Assembly (NCBI RefSeq): GCF_014637085.1
Contig: NZ_BMEU01000014.1
Span: forward strand, 54,137-118,136
Direction: 5' to 3'
Length of the DNA stretch: 64,000 bases
Source: Comamonas phosphati
GTDB lineage: Bacteria; Pseudomonadota; Gammaproteobacteria; Burkholderiales; Burkholderiaceae_C
Notes under the pieces: model-generated
The model's input: the letters and a program-made list of their open reading frames with translations, nothing else
Told to the model about the DNA's origin: nothing
Database searches by the model: none
Translations under genes and position numbers: made by a program
In this document: piece after piece, positions 25,794 through 34,446 of the stretch
How the letters are laid out: every line of letters begins with the position of its first letter
Numbering within the stretch: the first letter of the stretch is position 1

Positions 25794-27088
25794 TGCGGAG
25801 TGCCCTGCTCGCCTTGCTCATCGTTCGCGGGCGCATCGCTGCGGCGCGGCTTGACGGCCCCCTTGACCATGTCGAAGCGGAACAGCCGGCATTCGATGGG
25901 GCCGTTCCACATGGGCGTGCGGCGCGACTCCTTGAGGCGCATCTTGCCGGGCAGCTTGAGATCGGGCGTGAGCATCCAGCCGCTCCAGCCGCTGTAGTTC
26001 TTCTTCCAGTGCGTGGCCAGCTGGCTGAAGAATTCGCCGCCGTCCTCGGTCTGCGCGGTTTCACGGCCCGCGCGCTCGACCACGTCCATGCGCTCATGCG
26101 CGCTGCGGCCCGCCACGCCCGCGGCGGCGATACGCTCGCCATAGGGGGGATTGAGCAGCATCATGCCGGGCTGCTCGCAGGGCGGCATGCGCTGCAGCGC
26201 GTCGCCGCCGCGCAGTTGCACGGTCTCGGCCACGCCCGCACGCTCGGCATTGCGCTGGGCAAAGTCCACCATGCGGAAGGAAATATCCGAGCCGTAAATA
26301 CCCACCGGGCTTTCGGGCAGGATACGGCGCTCGGCCTCGTCCAGCATGGCTTCCCAGACATGCTTCTGGAACGGCACCAGCTTCTCGAACGCGAAGCGGC
26401 GCAGGATGCCTGGCGGAATGCGGCGCGCGATCTGCGCCGCCTCGATCACCACGGTGCCGCTGCCGCAGCAGGGGTCGTACAGGGGCTGGGGGTTGGGCCC
26501 GTGCGGGTCCCAGCCCGTGGCGGCGATCATGGCCGCGGCCAGGGTCTCCTTGAGCGGCGCGTCGCCCTTGTCCTCGCGCCAGCCGCGCTTGAACAGCGCC
26601 TCGCCCGAGGTGTCGATGTAGATCGTCGCCTCGTCGGTGGTCAGGTGCAGGTGCACGCGCACATCGGGGTGGCGGGTTTCCACGCTGGGGCGCTCGTCGC
26701 CGCGCTTGGCGCGGAAGCGGTCGGCGATCGCGTCCTTCACGCGCAGGGCGGCAAAGTTGAGGCTGGTCAGCGGGCTGTGCTGGGCCGTGGTCTCGATCTT
26801 GAAGGTCTGGCGCGTGGTGAACCAGATCTCCCAGGCCACCTCGCTGGCGGCGCGGTACAGATCGTTCTCGTTGCGGTACAGCGTCTGCGACAGCTGCACC
26901 AGCACGCGCTGGGCCAGACGGCTGTGCAGGTTCAGGAGCATGGCGTCGCGCCACATGGCACGCACATGCACGCCACCGCGCCCGACCATCAGATCATGGC
27001 CCTTGAGGCCGGTGATGGCGTGGACTTCGTCGGCCAGAAAGCCCTCGACGCCGGCGGCGCAGGGCAGAAACAGGTGCAATTGGTTCAT
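25790..27088 (-). CDS. THUMP-domain class I SAM-dependent RNA methyltransferase (RlmL N-terminal-like)
   Basis: 432 residues. An N-terminal ferredoxin-like/THUMP region (FLPCAAGVEGFLADEVHAIT, then TFKIETTAQHSPLTS) precedes the methyltransferase domain with LYDPCCGSGTVVIEAAQIA near residue 203 (SAM motif I) and catalytic LLNPPYGERIA near residue 313. This architecture methylates guanosine N2 in rRNA (RlmL/YcbY K-L type) or tRNA. The C-terminal tail is charged and probably disordered. First gene of a pair with the PIN gene. Confidence 0.88.
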   Translation of the reverse strand: MNQLHLFLPCAAGVEGFLADEVHAITGLKGHDLMVGRGGVHVRAMWRDAMLLNLHSRLAQRVLVQLSQTLYRNENDLYRAASEVAWEIWFTTRQTFKIETTAQHSPLTSLNFAALRVKDAIADRFRAKRGDERPSVETRHPDVRVHLHLTTDEATIYIDTSGEALFKRGWREDKGDAPLKETLAAAMIAATGWDPHGPNPQPLYDPCCGSGTVVIEAAQIARRIPPGILRRFAFEKLVPFQKHVWEAMLDEAERRILPESPVGIYGSDISFRMVDFAQRNAERAGVAETVQLRGGDALQRMPPCEQPGMMLLNPPYGERIAAAGVAGRSAHERMDVVERAGRETAQTEDGGEFFSQLATHWKKNYSGWSGWMLTPDLKLPGKMRLKESRRTPMWNGPIECRLFRFDMVKGAVKPRRSDAPANDEQGEQGTPQ

Positions 27089-27287
27089 AGCAGGGCGCCA
27101 AGGATACGCGAGACGCCTCGGCCACGGGGCGCAGTGGACTTCTCCGGCAAGGTGTCAGCCTGGCGCGGAAAATTGAACGAAAACAGCCTCCAGCGCAAAT
27201 ACGGAAAGCGCTGCCAGCTCTTGTTTTTGACAAACCATCTTCCCATTCAGAACGCCACGCCCGAGATCGGCATCACCGCTGTCGCGG

Positions 27288-27312
27288 CGCGAGGAGATCG
27301 TAAACACGTTCT
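27288..27312 (-). repeat. GAACGTGTT repeat at the rbsK stop (family B)
   Basis: Read on the minus strand it starts within the rbsK TAA stop and continues GAACGTGTTTACGATCTC then CTCGCG, matching the left end of the 11706 element at 23 of 25 positions. A second GATCTC follows about 20 bp further on. Confidence 0.6.
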
Positions 27313-28319
27313 TACATCCCGGCGGCAAACGCCCGCACCTGCTCGCGCAGCGGAATCGAGGGCTGGGCCCCGGCCTTGCCTATGCACAGGCTGGCCGCAT
27401 GTATGCCCCAGGGCACGGCAACGGCCAGGGGGCAGCCTTCGGCCAGGTGCGTGACCACGGCGCCCAGAAAAGTGTCGCCCGCGGCCGTGGTGTCCACCAC
27501 GGGCACCAGGGCCGCCGGGTGGCGGGTGATGGAGGGCGCCTCGGCCGGGCCGCACAGCGCCACCGCGCCCTGGGCGCCCAGCGTGACCACGACCTGGTGC
27601 GGCCCCCGCGCCAGCAGGGCCCGGCCCGCGCGCGCGGCCGCCTCGGGCGTGTCCCCGGCCTCGCCGCTCAGCGCGGCGGCTTCATGCTCGTTGAGCACCA
27701 GGGTATGGATCAGCGGCCACCAGTGGGCCGGCACCTCGCGCACGGGCGAAGGGTTGAGCACCACGTTGCAGCCGGCCGCCTGGGCCGCCAGCAGCGCCTG
27801 CTCGATCACGGGCGGCGGCGTCTCGAACTGCAGCACCAGGAAATCGGCCTGGCCCAGCGCATTGAGCAAGGCCTCCTCGGGCAGCTCCAGCCGCGCATTG
27901 GCGCCGGGCACCACGCAGATGCGGTTCTGACCGTCGGGCTCCACCATGATGACGGCCGTGCCCGTGGGCACGCCCTCGTGCACGCTGACGTGGTCCACGT
28001 CCACGCCGTCGCCATGCAGGGCCAGCCGCAGCGTGTTGCCGTGGTGGTCTCGCCCCACGCTGCCGAACAACGAGACCAGGGCCCCGTGGCGCGCGCAGGC
28101 CACGGCCTGGTTGCCGCCCTTGCCGCCGGGCAGGTAGCGCAGATCGCTGGCCGCCACGGTCTCGCCCGCATCGGGCAGGCGATCCAGCGTGAGCACCACG
28201 TCCATGTTGAGGCTGCCGACGACGACGATGCGCGCCACGCCGTGGGGCAGCAGCGCCTTTTGCGCGGGGTCGAGACTCGCACTGCGGGGCAAGGCGGAGG
28301 AGGAAAGCGGGGCTACCAT
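27312..28319 (-). CDS. rbsK: Ribokinase
   Basis: 335 residues, ATG at 28319 after ACAGGAGTTCAGACC. PfkB-family motifs: VVGSLNMDVVLTLDRLP near residue 32, LPGGKGGNQAVACARHGA, and the C-terminal anion-hole/catalytic motif VDTTAAGDTFLGAVV (Asp near residue 277). It phosphorylates ribose at O5; other pentoses or nucleosides cannot be excluded. It stands alone, without a ribose transporter, and its N-terminus is about 25 residues longer than typical RbsK. Confidence 0.88.
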   Translation of the reverse strand: MVAPLSSSALPRSASLDPAQKALLPHGVARIVVVGSLNMDVVLTLDRLPDAGETVAASDLRYLPGGKGGNQAVACARHGALVSLFGSVGRDHHGNTLRLALHGDGVDVDHVSVHEGVPTGTAVIMVEPDGQNRICVVPGANARLELPEEALLNALGQADFLVLQFETPPPVIEQALLAAQAAGCNVVLNPSPVREVPAHWWPLIHTLVLNEHEAAALSGEAGDTPEAAARAGRALLARGPHQVVVTLGAQGAVALCGPAEAPSITRHPAALVPVVDTTAAGDTFLGAVVTHLAEGCPLAVAVPWGIHAASLCIGKAGAQPSIPLREQVRAFAAGM

Positions 28320-28580
28320 GGTCTGAACTCCTGTTACGGCGTGACAAGAGGCTGCACGCCATTTTTACGGAAGCGGCGCGTGAAACTGGTGCACACACAG
28401 CCGGAGACTCCAAACACGTTCCGAGACGCTCAAGCACGGTCTGCTGGTTATAGGCGAAAAATGCCTTCAACGCCGTCCATCCACGCCCCCGCGCGGTCTT
28501 TATCGACATTCCCTTGCCCAGGCCTTGTTTGACCTGTCTCCCTGGCTGCGCCATGGGAGCCCCCGGTAAAATCCGGGGTT

Positions 28581-29501
28581 ATGGCAAAAATCATCGTTCT
28601 GGCCCTGGTGCTGCTCTTTTTCGGTTGCGGGCTGTATATGCACCTGCGCGGCAAGGTGCGCCACAAGGTGCTGCGTCAGCTGTTCGACCACTCGACCTTC
28701 ACCGCGCCGTTCAATGTCTTCATGCTGATGTTCAGCAAGGTGCCGCGCACGCCCTATCTACCCACCAGTACCTTCCCCGAGCTGGCGCCGCTGCAGGCCA
28801 GCTGGCGCGAGATCCGCGAGGAAGCCGTCAACCTGCAGAAGAACATGCAGATCAAGGCCGCGGCCAACAACGACGACGCGGGCTTCAACTCCTTCTTCAA
28901 GACCGGCTGGAAGCGCTTCTACCTCAAATGGTACGGCGATGCCCACCCCTCGGCCATGGAGCTGTGCCCCCGGACCACGGCCCTGGTCAAATCCATTCCC
29001 AGCGTGAAGGCGGCCATGTTCGCCGAGCTGCCCCCGGGCGCCAAGCTCAACCTGCACCGCGACCCCTATGCGGGCTCGCTGCGCTACCACCTGGCCGTGC
29101 TGGCGCCCAATGACGACCGCTGCCAGATCGTGGTCGACGGCACGCCCTACAGCTGGCGCGAGGGCGAAGGCGTGATCTTCGACGAGACCTATATGCACTG
29201 GGCCGAGAACCGCAGCCAAGGCAACCGCATCGTGCTGTTCTGCGACGTGGAGCGCCCCATGACCAATGGCTTTGCCCAGTGGCTCAACCACTGGCTGGGC
29301 AAGAACGTGGTGTCCGCCGCCAGCTCGCCCAACAACGAGGGCGATCCGCGCGGCCTGATCAGCAAGCTGTTCAAGATCTCGTTCTACGCCGGCAAATACC
29401 GCCGCGCTTTCCGCGACTGGAATCCCGCGTTCTACAAGGTCCTCAAATTCGGGCTGATGATCGGCGTGCTGGCCTGGTTCATCTGGTGGCTGATTTCCTG
29501 A
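28581..29501 (+). CDS. lpxO: Lipid A 2-hydroxylase-like aspartyl/asparaginyl beta-hydroxylase
   Basis: 306 residues with membrane helices at both ends (MAKIIVLALVLLFFGCGLYM and FGLMIGVLAWFIWWLIS). The central Fe(II)/2-oxoglutarate dioxygenase core contains LPPGAKLNLHRDPYAGSLRY (His-x-Asp) and FDETYMHWAEN (second His), with Arg in GNRIVLF. LpxO hydroxylates lipid A secondary acyl chains at the inner membrane. Notable start: TAAAAT (28567-28572) lies 8 nt before ATG with no ribosome site, suggesting a leaderless transcript. Followed by a terminator shared with convergent rpoN. Confidence 0.88.
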   Translation: MAKIIVLALVLLFFGCGLYMHLRGKVRHKVLRQLFDHSTFTAPFNVFMLMFSKVPRTPYLPTSTFPELAPLQASWREIREEAVNLQKNMQIKAAANNDDAGFNSFFKTGWKRFYLKWYGDAHPSAMELCPRTTALVKSIPSVKAAMFAELPPGAKLNLHRDPYAGSLRYHLAVLAPNDDRCQIVVDGTPYSWREGEGVIFDETYMHWAENRSQGNRIVLFCDVERPMTNGFAQWLNHWLGKNVVSAASSPNNEGDPRGLISKLFKISFYAGKYRRAFRDWNPAFYKVLKFGLMIGVLAWFIWWLIS

Positions 29502-29528
29502 TAAGCCACCTGGAGCACCCGCCCTGAG

Positions 29529-29566
29529 CAAGAAAGCCGCTGTGCGATGCACCAGCGGCTTTCTTA
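29529..29566 (+). terminator. Terminator between convergent lpxO and rpoN
   Basis: Perfect 12-bp stem AGAAAGCCGCTG (29531-29542) / CAGCGGCTTTCT (29553-29564), then TTATTT on the right. Purine-rich left flank also gives a weak T run on the minus strand, so it may serve both genes. Confidence 0.8.
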
Positions 29567-29579
29567 TTTCTGCGGTGCT

Positions 29580-31193
29580 TTACAGCGCCTTGCGCAGCGT
29601 GGTCGTCGGGATCCTGAGCTGCTCGCGGTACTTGGCCACGGTGCGGCGCGCGCACTCGATGCCCTGTTCCTTGAGCATGTCGGCCAGCTTGGCGTCCGAC
29701 AGCGGCTTCCTGGGGTCCTCGGCATCGACGAACTGCTTGATCAGCGCCCGCACGGCCGTGCTGGAGGCGCTGCCGCCGGTTTCCGTGCCCAGGCCCGAGC
29801 CGAAGAAGTACTTGAGCTCGAACGTACCCTGGGGCGTGGCCATGTACTTGGCCGTGGTCACGCGGCTGATGGTGGATTCGTGCAGGCCCAGCGCATCGGC
29901 GATGTCGCGCAGCACCAGCGGGCGCATGGCCAGCTCGCCGTGCACGAAGAAGTTCTTCTGCCGCTCCACGATGGCTTCGGAGACGCGCAGGATGGTGTCG
30001 AAGCGCTGCTGGATGTTCTTGATGAACCAGCGCGCCTCCTGCAGGCGCTGCTGGAGCAGGCCATGGCTCTCTGCGCCGCGGTGGCGGCGCAGCACGCCGG
30101 CATAGATGTCGTGCACCTTGAGCTGGGGCATGACGTCCGGGTTCAGCCGCACGGCGAAGTCCATGCGGCCCGAACCGGCGCGCACCGGCCGCACGATGAC
30201 GTCCGGCACCACGATCTGGCGCTCCACGTTGGCAAAGCGGCGCCCCGGGCGCGGCTCCAGGCGCGCGATCAGGGCCATGGCCTCGCGCAGCGCCTCCTCG
30301 CGTGCGCCGCACAGGCTGGCCAGCTTGCGCAGGTCGCGCCGGGCCAGCAGGTCCATGGGCTGGGCACAGATGGCTTGCGCCAGCTGCAGCTGGCTCAGGC
30401 GCGCCGCCGTCGTGCCTTCGTCCTCGGCCTGCACCAGCAGGTCGCGCAGCTGCAGCCGCAGGCATTCGGCCAGGTCGCGCGCGCCCACGCCGGCAGGCTC
30501 CAGGCTCTGCAGCAGCTTGAGCGCAATCGCGAAGTGCTGCTCCAGCTCCTCGCGCTCCTCCAGATCGTCGCCGGCCAGGCTGGCAGCCAGATCCCCCAGC
30601 GGTTCCTCGAGGTAGCCGTCATCGTTCAGCGATTCGATCAGAAAGCTCAGCGCCGCGCGGTCTTCCTCGCCCAGGCGCAGGCTCAGCGCCTGGCGGTGCA
30701 GGTGGTCGGCCAGGCTTTCATGCTCGCGCGCCAGGCTGATGGCGTCGCTCTCTTCATCGTCGGTCTGGCGGCCGCCGGCCGACGGGGCGGCAGACACCTC
30801 CCATTCGCTGCTGGCTTCGCCGCCCCACTCTCCGTCCAGGCCGCCCTGCTCGTCGCTGCCGTCCGCTTCGTCGCCACCGCCGGCGCTCCACTCCAGCGTC
30901 TGCGGGGTTTCGGCGGGCGCAGGTTCTGCTATGAATTCAGAAGCTTTTTCCGCAGAAAATTCCTTGGATTCAGATTGAAATTCTTCTGAAAATGAGGACT
31001 CATCTACGCTGGCAGCCATATTTTCAGGAGCATCGCCCTCCGTCTCGCGTTCGAGAAACGGGTTGTCGCTGAGCATCTGCTCCACTTCCTGGGCCAGCTC
31101 CAGCGTGGACAGCTGCAGCAGCTGGATGGACTGCTGCAGCTGCGGCGTGAGCGACAGGTGCTGGGAGACCCGCAGCGACAGGCCGGGCTTCAT
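29580..31193 (-). CDS. rpoN: RNA polymerase sigma-54 factor RpoN
   Basis: 537 residues. The glutamine/leucine-rich activator-interacting region opens the protein (LSLTPQLQQSIQLLQLSTLE), followed by an acidic linker of about 90 residues, the core-binding region, the helix-turn-helix (LGLHESTISRVTTAKYM) and the RpoN box ARRTVAKYREQL near the C-terminus. It directs polymerase to -24/-12 promoters with enhancer-binding ATPases. Downstream of lptB in the conserved lptA-lptB-rpoN order, separated by 163 bp that contain a folded element. Confidence 0.96.
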   Translation of the reverse strand: MKPGLSLRVSQHLSLTPQLQQSIQLLQLSTLELAQEVEQMLSDNPFLERETEGDAPENMAASVDESSFSEEFQSESKEFSAEKASEFIAEPAPAETPQTLEWSAGGGDEADGSDEQGGLDGEWGGEASSEWEVSAAPSAGGRQTDDEESDAISLAREHESLADHLHRQALSLRLGEEDRAALSFLIESLNDDGYLEEPLGDLAASLAGDDLEEREELEQHFAIALKLLQSLEPAGVGARDLAECLRLQLRDLLVQAEDEGTTAARLSQLQLAQAICAQPMDLLARRDLRKLASLCGAREEALREAMALIARLEPRPGRRFANVERQIVVPDVIVRPVRAGSGRMDFAVRLNPDVMPQLKVHDIYAGVLRRHRGAESHGLLQQRLQEARWFIKNIQQRFDTILRVSEAIVERQKNFFVHGELAMRPLVLRDIADALGLHESTISRVTTAKYMATPQGTFELKYFFGSGLGTETGGSASSTAVRALIKQFVDAEDPRKPLSDAKLADMLKEQGIECARRTVAKYREQLRIPTTTLRKAL

Positions 31194-31234
31194 CGTTGCG
31201 CGGCTCTCTGCTGCTCACCCGCAGACCTCTGGAC

Positions 31235-31298
31235 AGGGGACTGGTTTCGCCGCCGGGCCGCCCCAAGGCGAAATCCGGCGCAGCCGGTCAGGTCCCCT
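31235..31298 (-). other. Three-way-junction-like sequence between lptB and rpoN (diverged family A copy)
   Basis: Nested dyads: outer AGGGGAC (31235-31241) / GTCCCCT (31292-31298); inner hairpins TTTCGCC (31245-31251) / GGCGAAA (31267-31273) and CCGGC (31275-31279) / GCCGG (31283-31287). On the minus strand it keeps CCTGA, a TGC-loop hairpin and GGGGCGGCCC, features of the 3'-end repeat, with different but paired stem bases. Confidence 0.5.
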
Positions 31299-31356
31299 TG
31301 AATGATAGGTCTTGGGGGCAGCGCAGTACACGCAGTGACAAGCGTGGGGGCCATAT

Positions 31357-32127
31357 TCACATCCTGAAATGCTCGCCCAGGTACACGCGACGCACGTCGG
31401 CGTTGTCCACGATCTCCTCGGGCGTGCCTTCGGCCAGCACATGGCCGTCGCTGATGATGAAGGCGTGGTCGCAGATGCCCAGCGTCTCGCGCACGTTGTG
31501 GTCGGTGATGAGCACGCCGATGCCGCGCTCCTTGAGATAGCCGATGATGCGCTGGATCTCGATCACGGCGATGGGGTCGATACCGGCAAACGGCTCGTCC
31601 AGCAGGATGAAGCGCGGCTGCGTGGCCAGGGCCCGGGCGATCTCCACGCGGCGGCGCTCGCCGCCGGACAGCGCCAGCGCGGGCGACTGGCGCAGGTGGT
31701 CGACGCGCAGTTCCTGGAGCAGGCTGGCCAGCCGCTCATCGATCACCTCGCGCGTCAGGCCCCGGCCCTGCTCGTCCTTCTGCAGCTCGAGCACAGCGCG
31801 CACGTTGTCCTCCACATTGAGGCGGCGAAAGATCGACGCCTCCTGCGGCAGATAGGACAGACCCAGGCGCGAGCGCTGGTGGATGGGCATGTTGCTGACG
31901 TCATGCTCGTCGATGAAGATCTGCCCGCCGTCGCTGCGCACCAGGCCCACGATCATGTAGAACGAGGTGGTCTTGCCCGCGCCGTTGGGGCCCAGCAGGC
32001 CCACGACTTCGCCCTTCTGGACGGAAAGCGAGACATCCTTGACCACCTTGCGGCTGCCGTAGGACTTGGCCAGATGCCTGGCCTGCAACCGGCTCTCGGT
32101 CACGGCGTTGCTGCTGTCCATGCTCAT
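31357..32127 (-). CDS. lptB: Lipopolysaccharide export ATPase LptB
   Basis: 256 residues. ABC ATPase motifs: Walker [20 protein letters not shown] near residue 45, Q-loop [12 protein letters not shown], signature [15 protein letters not shown], Walker [14 protein letters not shown] and H-loop [11 protein letters not shown]. The LSGGERRR and [12 protein letters not shown] patterns are typical of LptB. It energises LPS extraction by LptB2FG. ATG overlaps the lptA stop by 4 bp, indicating coupling. lptC, often upstream of lptA, is not here. Confidence 0.96.
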   Translation of the reverse strand: MSMDSSNAVTESRLQARHLAKSYGSRKVVKDVSLSVQKGEVVGLLGPNGAGKTTSFYMIVGLVRSDGGQIFIDEHDVSNMPIHQRSRLGLSYLPQEASIFRRLNVEDNVRAVLELQKDEQGRGLTREVIDERLASLLQELRVDHLRQSPALALSGGERRRVEIARALATQPRFILLDEPFAGIDPIAVIEIQRIIGYLKERGIGVLITDHNVRETLGICDHAFIISDGHVLAEGTPEEIVDNADVRRVYLGEHFRM

Positions 32128-32795
32128 GGTTTCTTCTCGCCGCCGATGGTCAGGCTCTGGCGCAAAGGCTCGCCGGCAGGAACGGCCGGCTTGGAAGCTG
32201 CCCCTGGCTTCGCACCCGGCGTGCCATCCTTGGGCGCCATCACGGCGCGCACGCGGCCGCCCTGGCCCACGGAGGAGCTGGGCAGCCCGCCGCTGGTCTT
32301 CTGGCCGTCGACGGTGTAGACGTCGGTGATGTTGTTGTAGACGATGATCGAGCCCGTCACCTCGTCGTTGAGCTGGCCGCCGCGGTAGCGGCGCATCTCG
32401 CCGCGGCGGATGAACTTGACGATGTCGGTCTTGCCGTCGTACTCGATGGTCTCGCCCTCGCCTTCGATGAATTCATCGGGCTGGCCGGGCTCGGTATCGC
32501 GCTTCTGGCGGAAAAAGGCGCGCTTGCCCGACTCGGCCTTGACCACGCCGTACTGGTAGCCCTCGGCGTCCTGGCGCACGTCCAGCTGGGCGCCGCGCAG
32601 CACGATGGTGCCCTTGGTCATCACCACATTGCCGGTGAAGACGCTGGTCTGGGCCAGCTCGTCATGGCGCAGCGCATCGGCTTCGATATTCATGGGCTTG
32701 GCGTTGTCGGCTTTTTCGGCCTGCGCCATGCCGGCAAAAGCGGCCAGGGCCGATGCCAGCACAAGGGGGAAAAGTCGTTTGGTCATGGAGGGCAC
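32124..32795 (-). CDS. lptA: Lipopolysaccharide transport periplasmic protein LptA
   Basis: 223 residues with an N-terminal signal peptide ([19 protein letters not shown], cleaved after ..GMAQA). The mature part has the OstA/LptA beta-jellyroll signature: [40 protein letters not shown] and repeated beta-strand pairs to residue 170, then a proline/glycine-rich tail. It bridges the periplasm for LPS transport. Start MPSMTKRLF at 32795; MTKRLF three codons later is equally possible. Confidence 0.92.
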   Translation of the reverse strand: MPSMTKRLFPLVLASALAAFAGMAQAEKADNAKPMNIEADALRHDELAQTSVFTGNVVMTKGTIVLRGAQLDVRQDAEGYQYGVVKAESGKRAFFRQKRDTEPGQPDEFIEGEGETIEYDGKTDIVKFIRRGEMRRYRGGQLNDEVTGSIIVYNNITDVYTVDGQKTSGGLPSSSVGQGGRVRAVMAPKDGTPGAKPGAASKPAVPAGEPLRQSLTIGGEKKP

Positions 32796-32840
32796 GTTTC
32801 TTGCATATTGTAGTCACACACTGGGACTGATCCGCACCAG

Positions 32841-32865
32841 AAAAAAGCCCGCGCAATGGCGGGCT
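32841..32865 (-). terminator. Intrinsic terminator after dsbA
   Basis: On the minus strand AGCCCGC (32865 to 32859) pairs with GCGGGCT (32852 to 32846), followed by TTTTTT. It lies just beyond the dsbA stop. Confidence 0.85.
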
Positions 32866-32887
32866 GTCTGTTGACCGCTGGCGCAGA

Positions 32888-33538
32888 TCAAGCCTTCCGG
32901 CTGGCCGCAATCAGCTGATCGACCACACGCAGCACGTTGACCATATTGCCGGCCTTGGTGCCGTCGGTGTAGTAGCGGCCGGCCACGCCCAGGGCGGGCA
33001 CGCCTTCCACGTCGTATTCCTGCTGCAGCTGGGAGGCCTTGCGCACCTGGTTGGCCACGGAGAAGGAACTGAACATCTCCTTGAACTTGGCCATGTCCAC
33101 GCCCTGCTTGCCCATCCAGTCGAAGATCTGGTCTTCCTTGGACAGATTGAGGCGCTCCACATGGATGGCGTGGAACACCTTGGCGTGCAGGGTGTTCACG
33201 AGGTTCAGGCCTTCCAGCGTGTAGTAGAGCTTTTGCTGGGGCACGAACGAGGCATTGAAGGCCACGGGCACGCGGTGCACCACCACATCGGCCGGCACGG
33301 CATTCTTCCAGGCCGCGAACTGGGGCTCGAAGGCATTGCAGTGCGGGCAGTTGTACCAGAAGAACTCGATCACCTCGACCTTGCCGGCAGGCGCGTTGAC
33401 CTGCGCGGGCTTGGCCAGCTTGACATAGTCCTTGCCCTCCTTGGGCGCGGCGGCCTGGGCCCAGCTGGTGGAAGTGCCCAGCGTCAGGGCGCTGGCAGCG
33501 GCCGCCGAAGCAGCCAGGGAAAAATCGCGGCGTTTCAT
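32888..33538 (-). CDS. dsbA: Periplasmic thiol:disulfide oxidoreductase DsbA
   Basis: 216 residues. A signal peptide with twin arginine-like start (MKRRDFSLAASAAAASALTL, cleaved near SWAQA) precedes a thioredoxin/DsbA domain with active site CPHC in FFWYNCPHCNAFEPQF near residue 65 and the cis-proline loop VEGVPALGVAG near residue 177. It introduces disulfides into exported proteins. It follows argS and the SPOR gene, a conserved betaproteobacterial order. Own terminator downstream. Confidence 0.94.
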   Translation of the reverse strand: MKRRDFSLAASAAAASALTLGTSTSWAQAAAPKEGKDYVKLAKPAQVNAPAGKVEVIEFFWYNCPHCNAFEPQFAAWKNAVPADVVVHRVPVAFNASFVPQQKLYYTLEGLNLVNTLHAKVFHAIHVERLNLSKEDQIFDWMGKQGVDMAKFKEMFSSFSVANQVRKASQLQQEYDVEGVPALGVAGRYYTDGTKAGNMVNVLRVVDQLIAASRKA

Positions 33539-33614
33539 CTCAACAAACTCCTAGGACTGAAAGTCTGCATATCAGAGGCAGCAGCCTCCGAAAAGTTCAA
33601 CCAGCTTAAAACCA

Positions 33615-33709
33615 GCGCGCCCAAAACCAGGGACACCGAGCAAGGGCCGCCCCGCAGCGAAGGTGTCGTCCCCCTCCCAGGGGGAAGGCGCGCAGCGCCT
33701 CAGGGGGTA
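33615..33709 (-). repeat. 3'-end structured repeat, copy 3 (family A)
   Basis: Begins 3 bp after the TAA stop of the SPOR gene, in its orientation. Stem 1 AGGCGC-TGC-GCGCCT, stem 2 TCCCCC/GGGGGA, stem 3 GACACC (33632-33637) with GGTGTC (33662-33667). It carries the extended tail CCCAAAACCAGGGACACC seen also in copies 5 and 6. Confidence 0.85.
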
Positions 33710-33712
33710 GCG

Positions 33713-34417
33713 TTATTTAGCCGCACGCACCAGCGTCGAATCCACGCCGGCGCCGTCGAGCTTGCCCTTGAGCTGCTCGGCGTCGTCGCGCTTGGTGAAC
33801 GGACCCACGCGCACGCGGAAAATGGTGATGCCGTTCTGCTCGCGCTCGCTGATGCGGGCTTCCCAGCCCAGCATGGCCAGCTTGGCGCGCTGGGCGTCGG
33901 CTTCGTTCTGGCGGCGGAAGGCGCCGGCCTGCACGAAGTAGCTGAAACCGCTTTCTCCGGCCTGGCCCGCCTGGGCCACCTGCGCAGCCTTGTCCTTGTC
34001 CGCCTTGGACTTGTCGGCCTTGTCGGCGGCGGCGGAGCGCTGGCGCACCAGATCGCCCAGCGGGTCAGTGGAGGACGGCTTGGCCGCGCCTGGCGCCGGT
34101 GCCGCAGGCGCCGCCGCCGGGCCGCCAGCCACGGCCGGGGGCTGCGCCGTGGCTGGCGCGGCCTCGCTCGTGCCTGGTGCCGCCGGGGGCGCTGCGGGCG
34201 CAGGCACCGGGGCCTTGCTTTGCAGCGGTGCGTTCGGGTCCCAGTTGCGGTTGCGCTCGGCTTCGGCCGCATCGCGGTCCGCGGTCTTGCCGCCCTTGTT
34301 CAGGAACGGAACCGGCACCTTGGTCACATACACGGCGACGGCCAGCGCGGCACCCAGGCCGATGATCATGCCGAAGATGAGCCCCAGGATGGTGCCGCCA
34401 CGTTGCTGTTTCTTCAT
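33713..34417 (-). CDS. SPOR-domain protein (FtsN-like)
   Basis: 234 residues. A short basic cytoplasmic start (MKKQQRGG), one TM helix (TILGLIFGMIIGLGAALAVA), a long Ala/Pro-rich periplasmic linker (about 45-155) and a C-terminal SPOR domain (GFSYFVQAGAFRRQNEADAQ through VRVGPFTKRDDAEQLKG). SPOR domains bind denuded septal peptidoglycan; the layout matches FtsN-type division proteins. Located directly after argS (29-bp gap). Confidence 0.9.
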   Translation of the reverse strand: MKKQQRGGTILGLIFGMIIGLGAALAVAVYVTKVPVPFLNKGGKTADRDAAEAERNRNWDPNAPLQSKAPVPAPAAPPAAPGTSEAAPATAQPPAVAGGPAAAPAAPAPGAAKPSSTDPLGDLVRQRSAAADKADKSKADKDKAAQVAQAGQAGESGFSYFVQAGAFRRQNEADAQRAKLAMLGWEARISEREQNGITIFRVRVGPFTKRDDAEQLKGKLDGAGVDSTLVRAAK

Positions 34418-34446
34418 AAGTCGCTTATCGCTTGTCGCTGTGTCGA

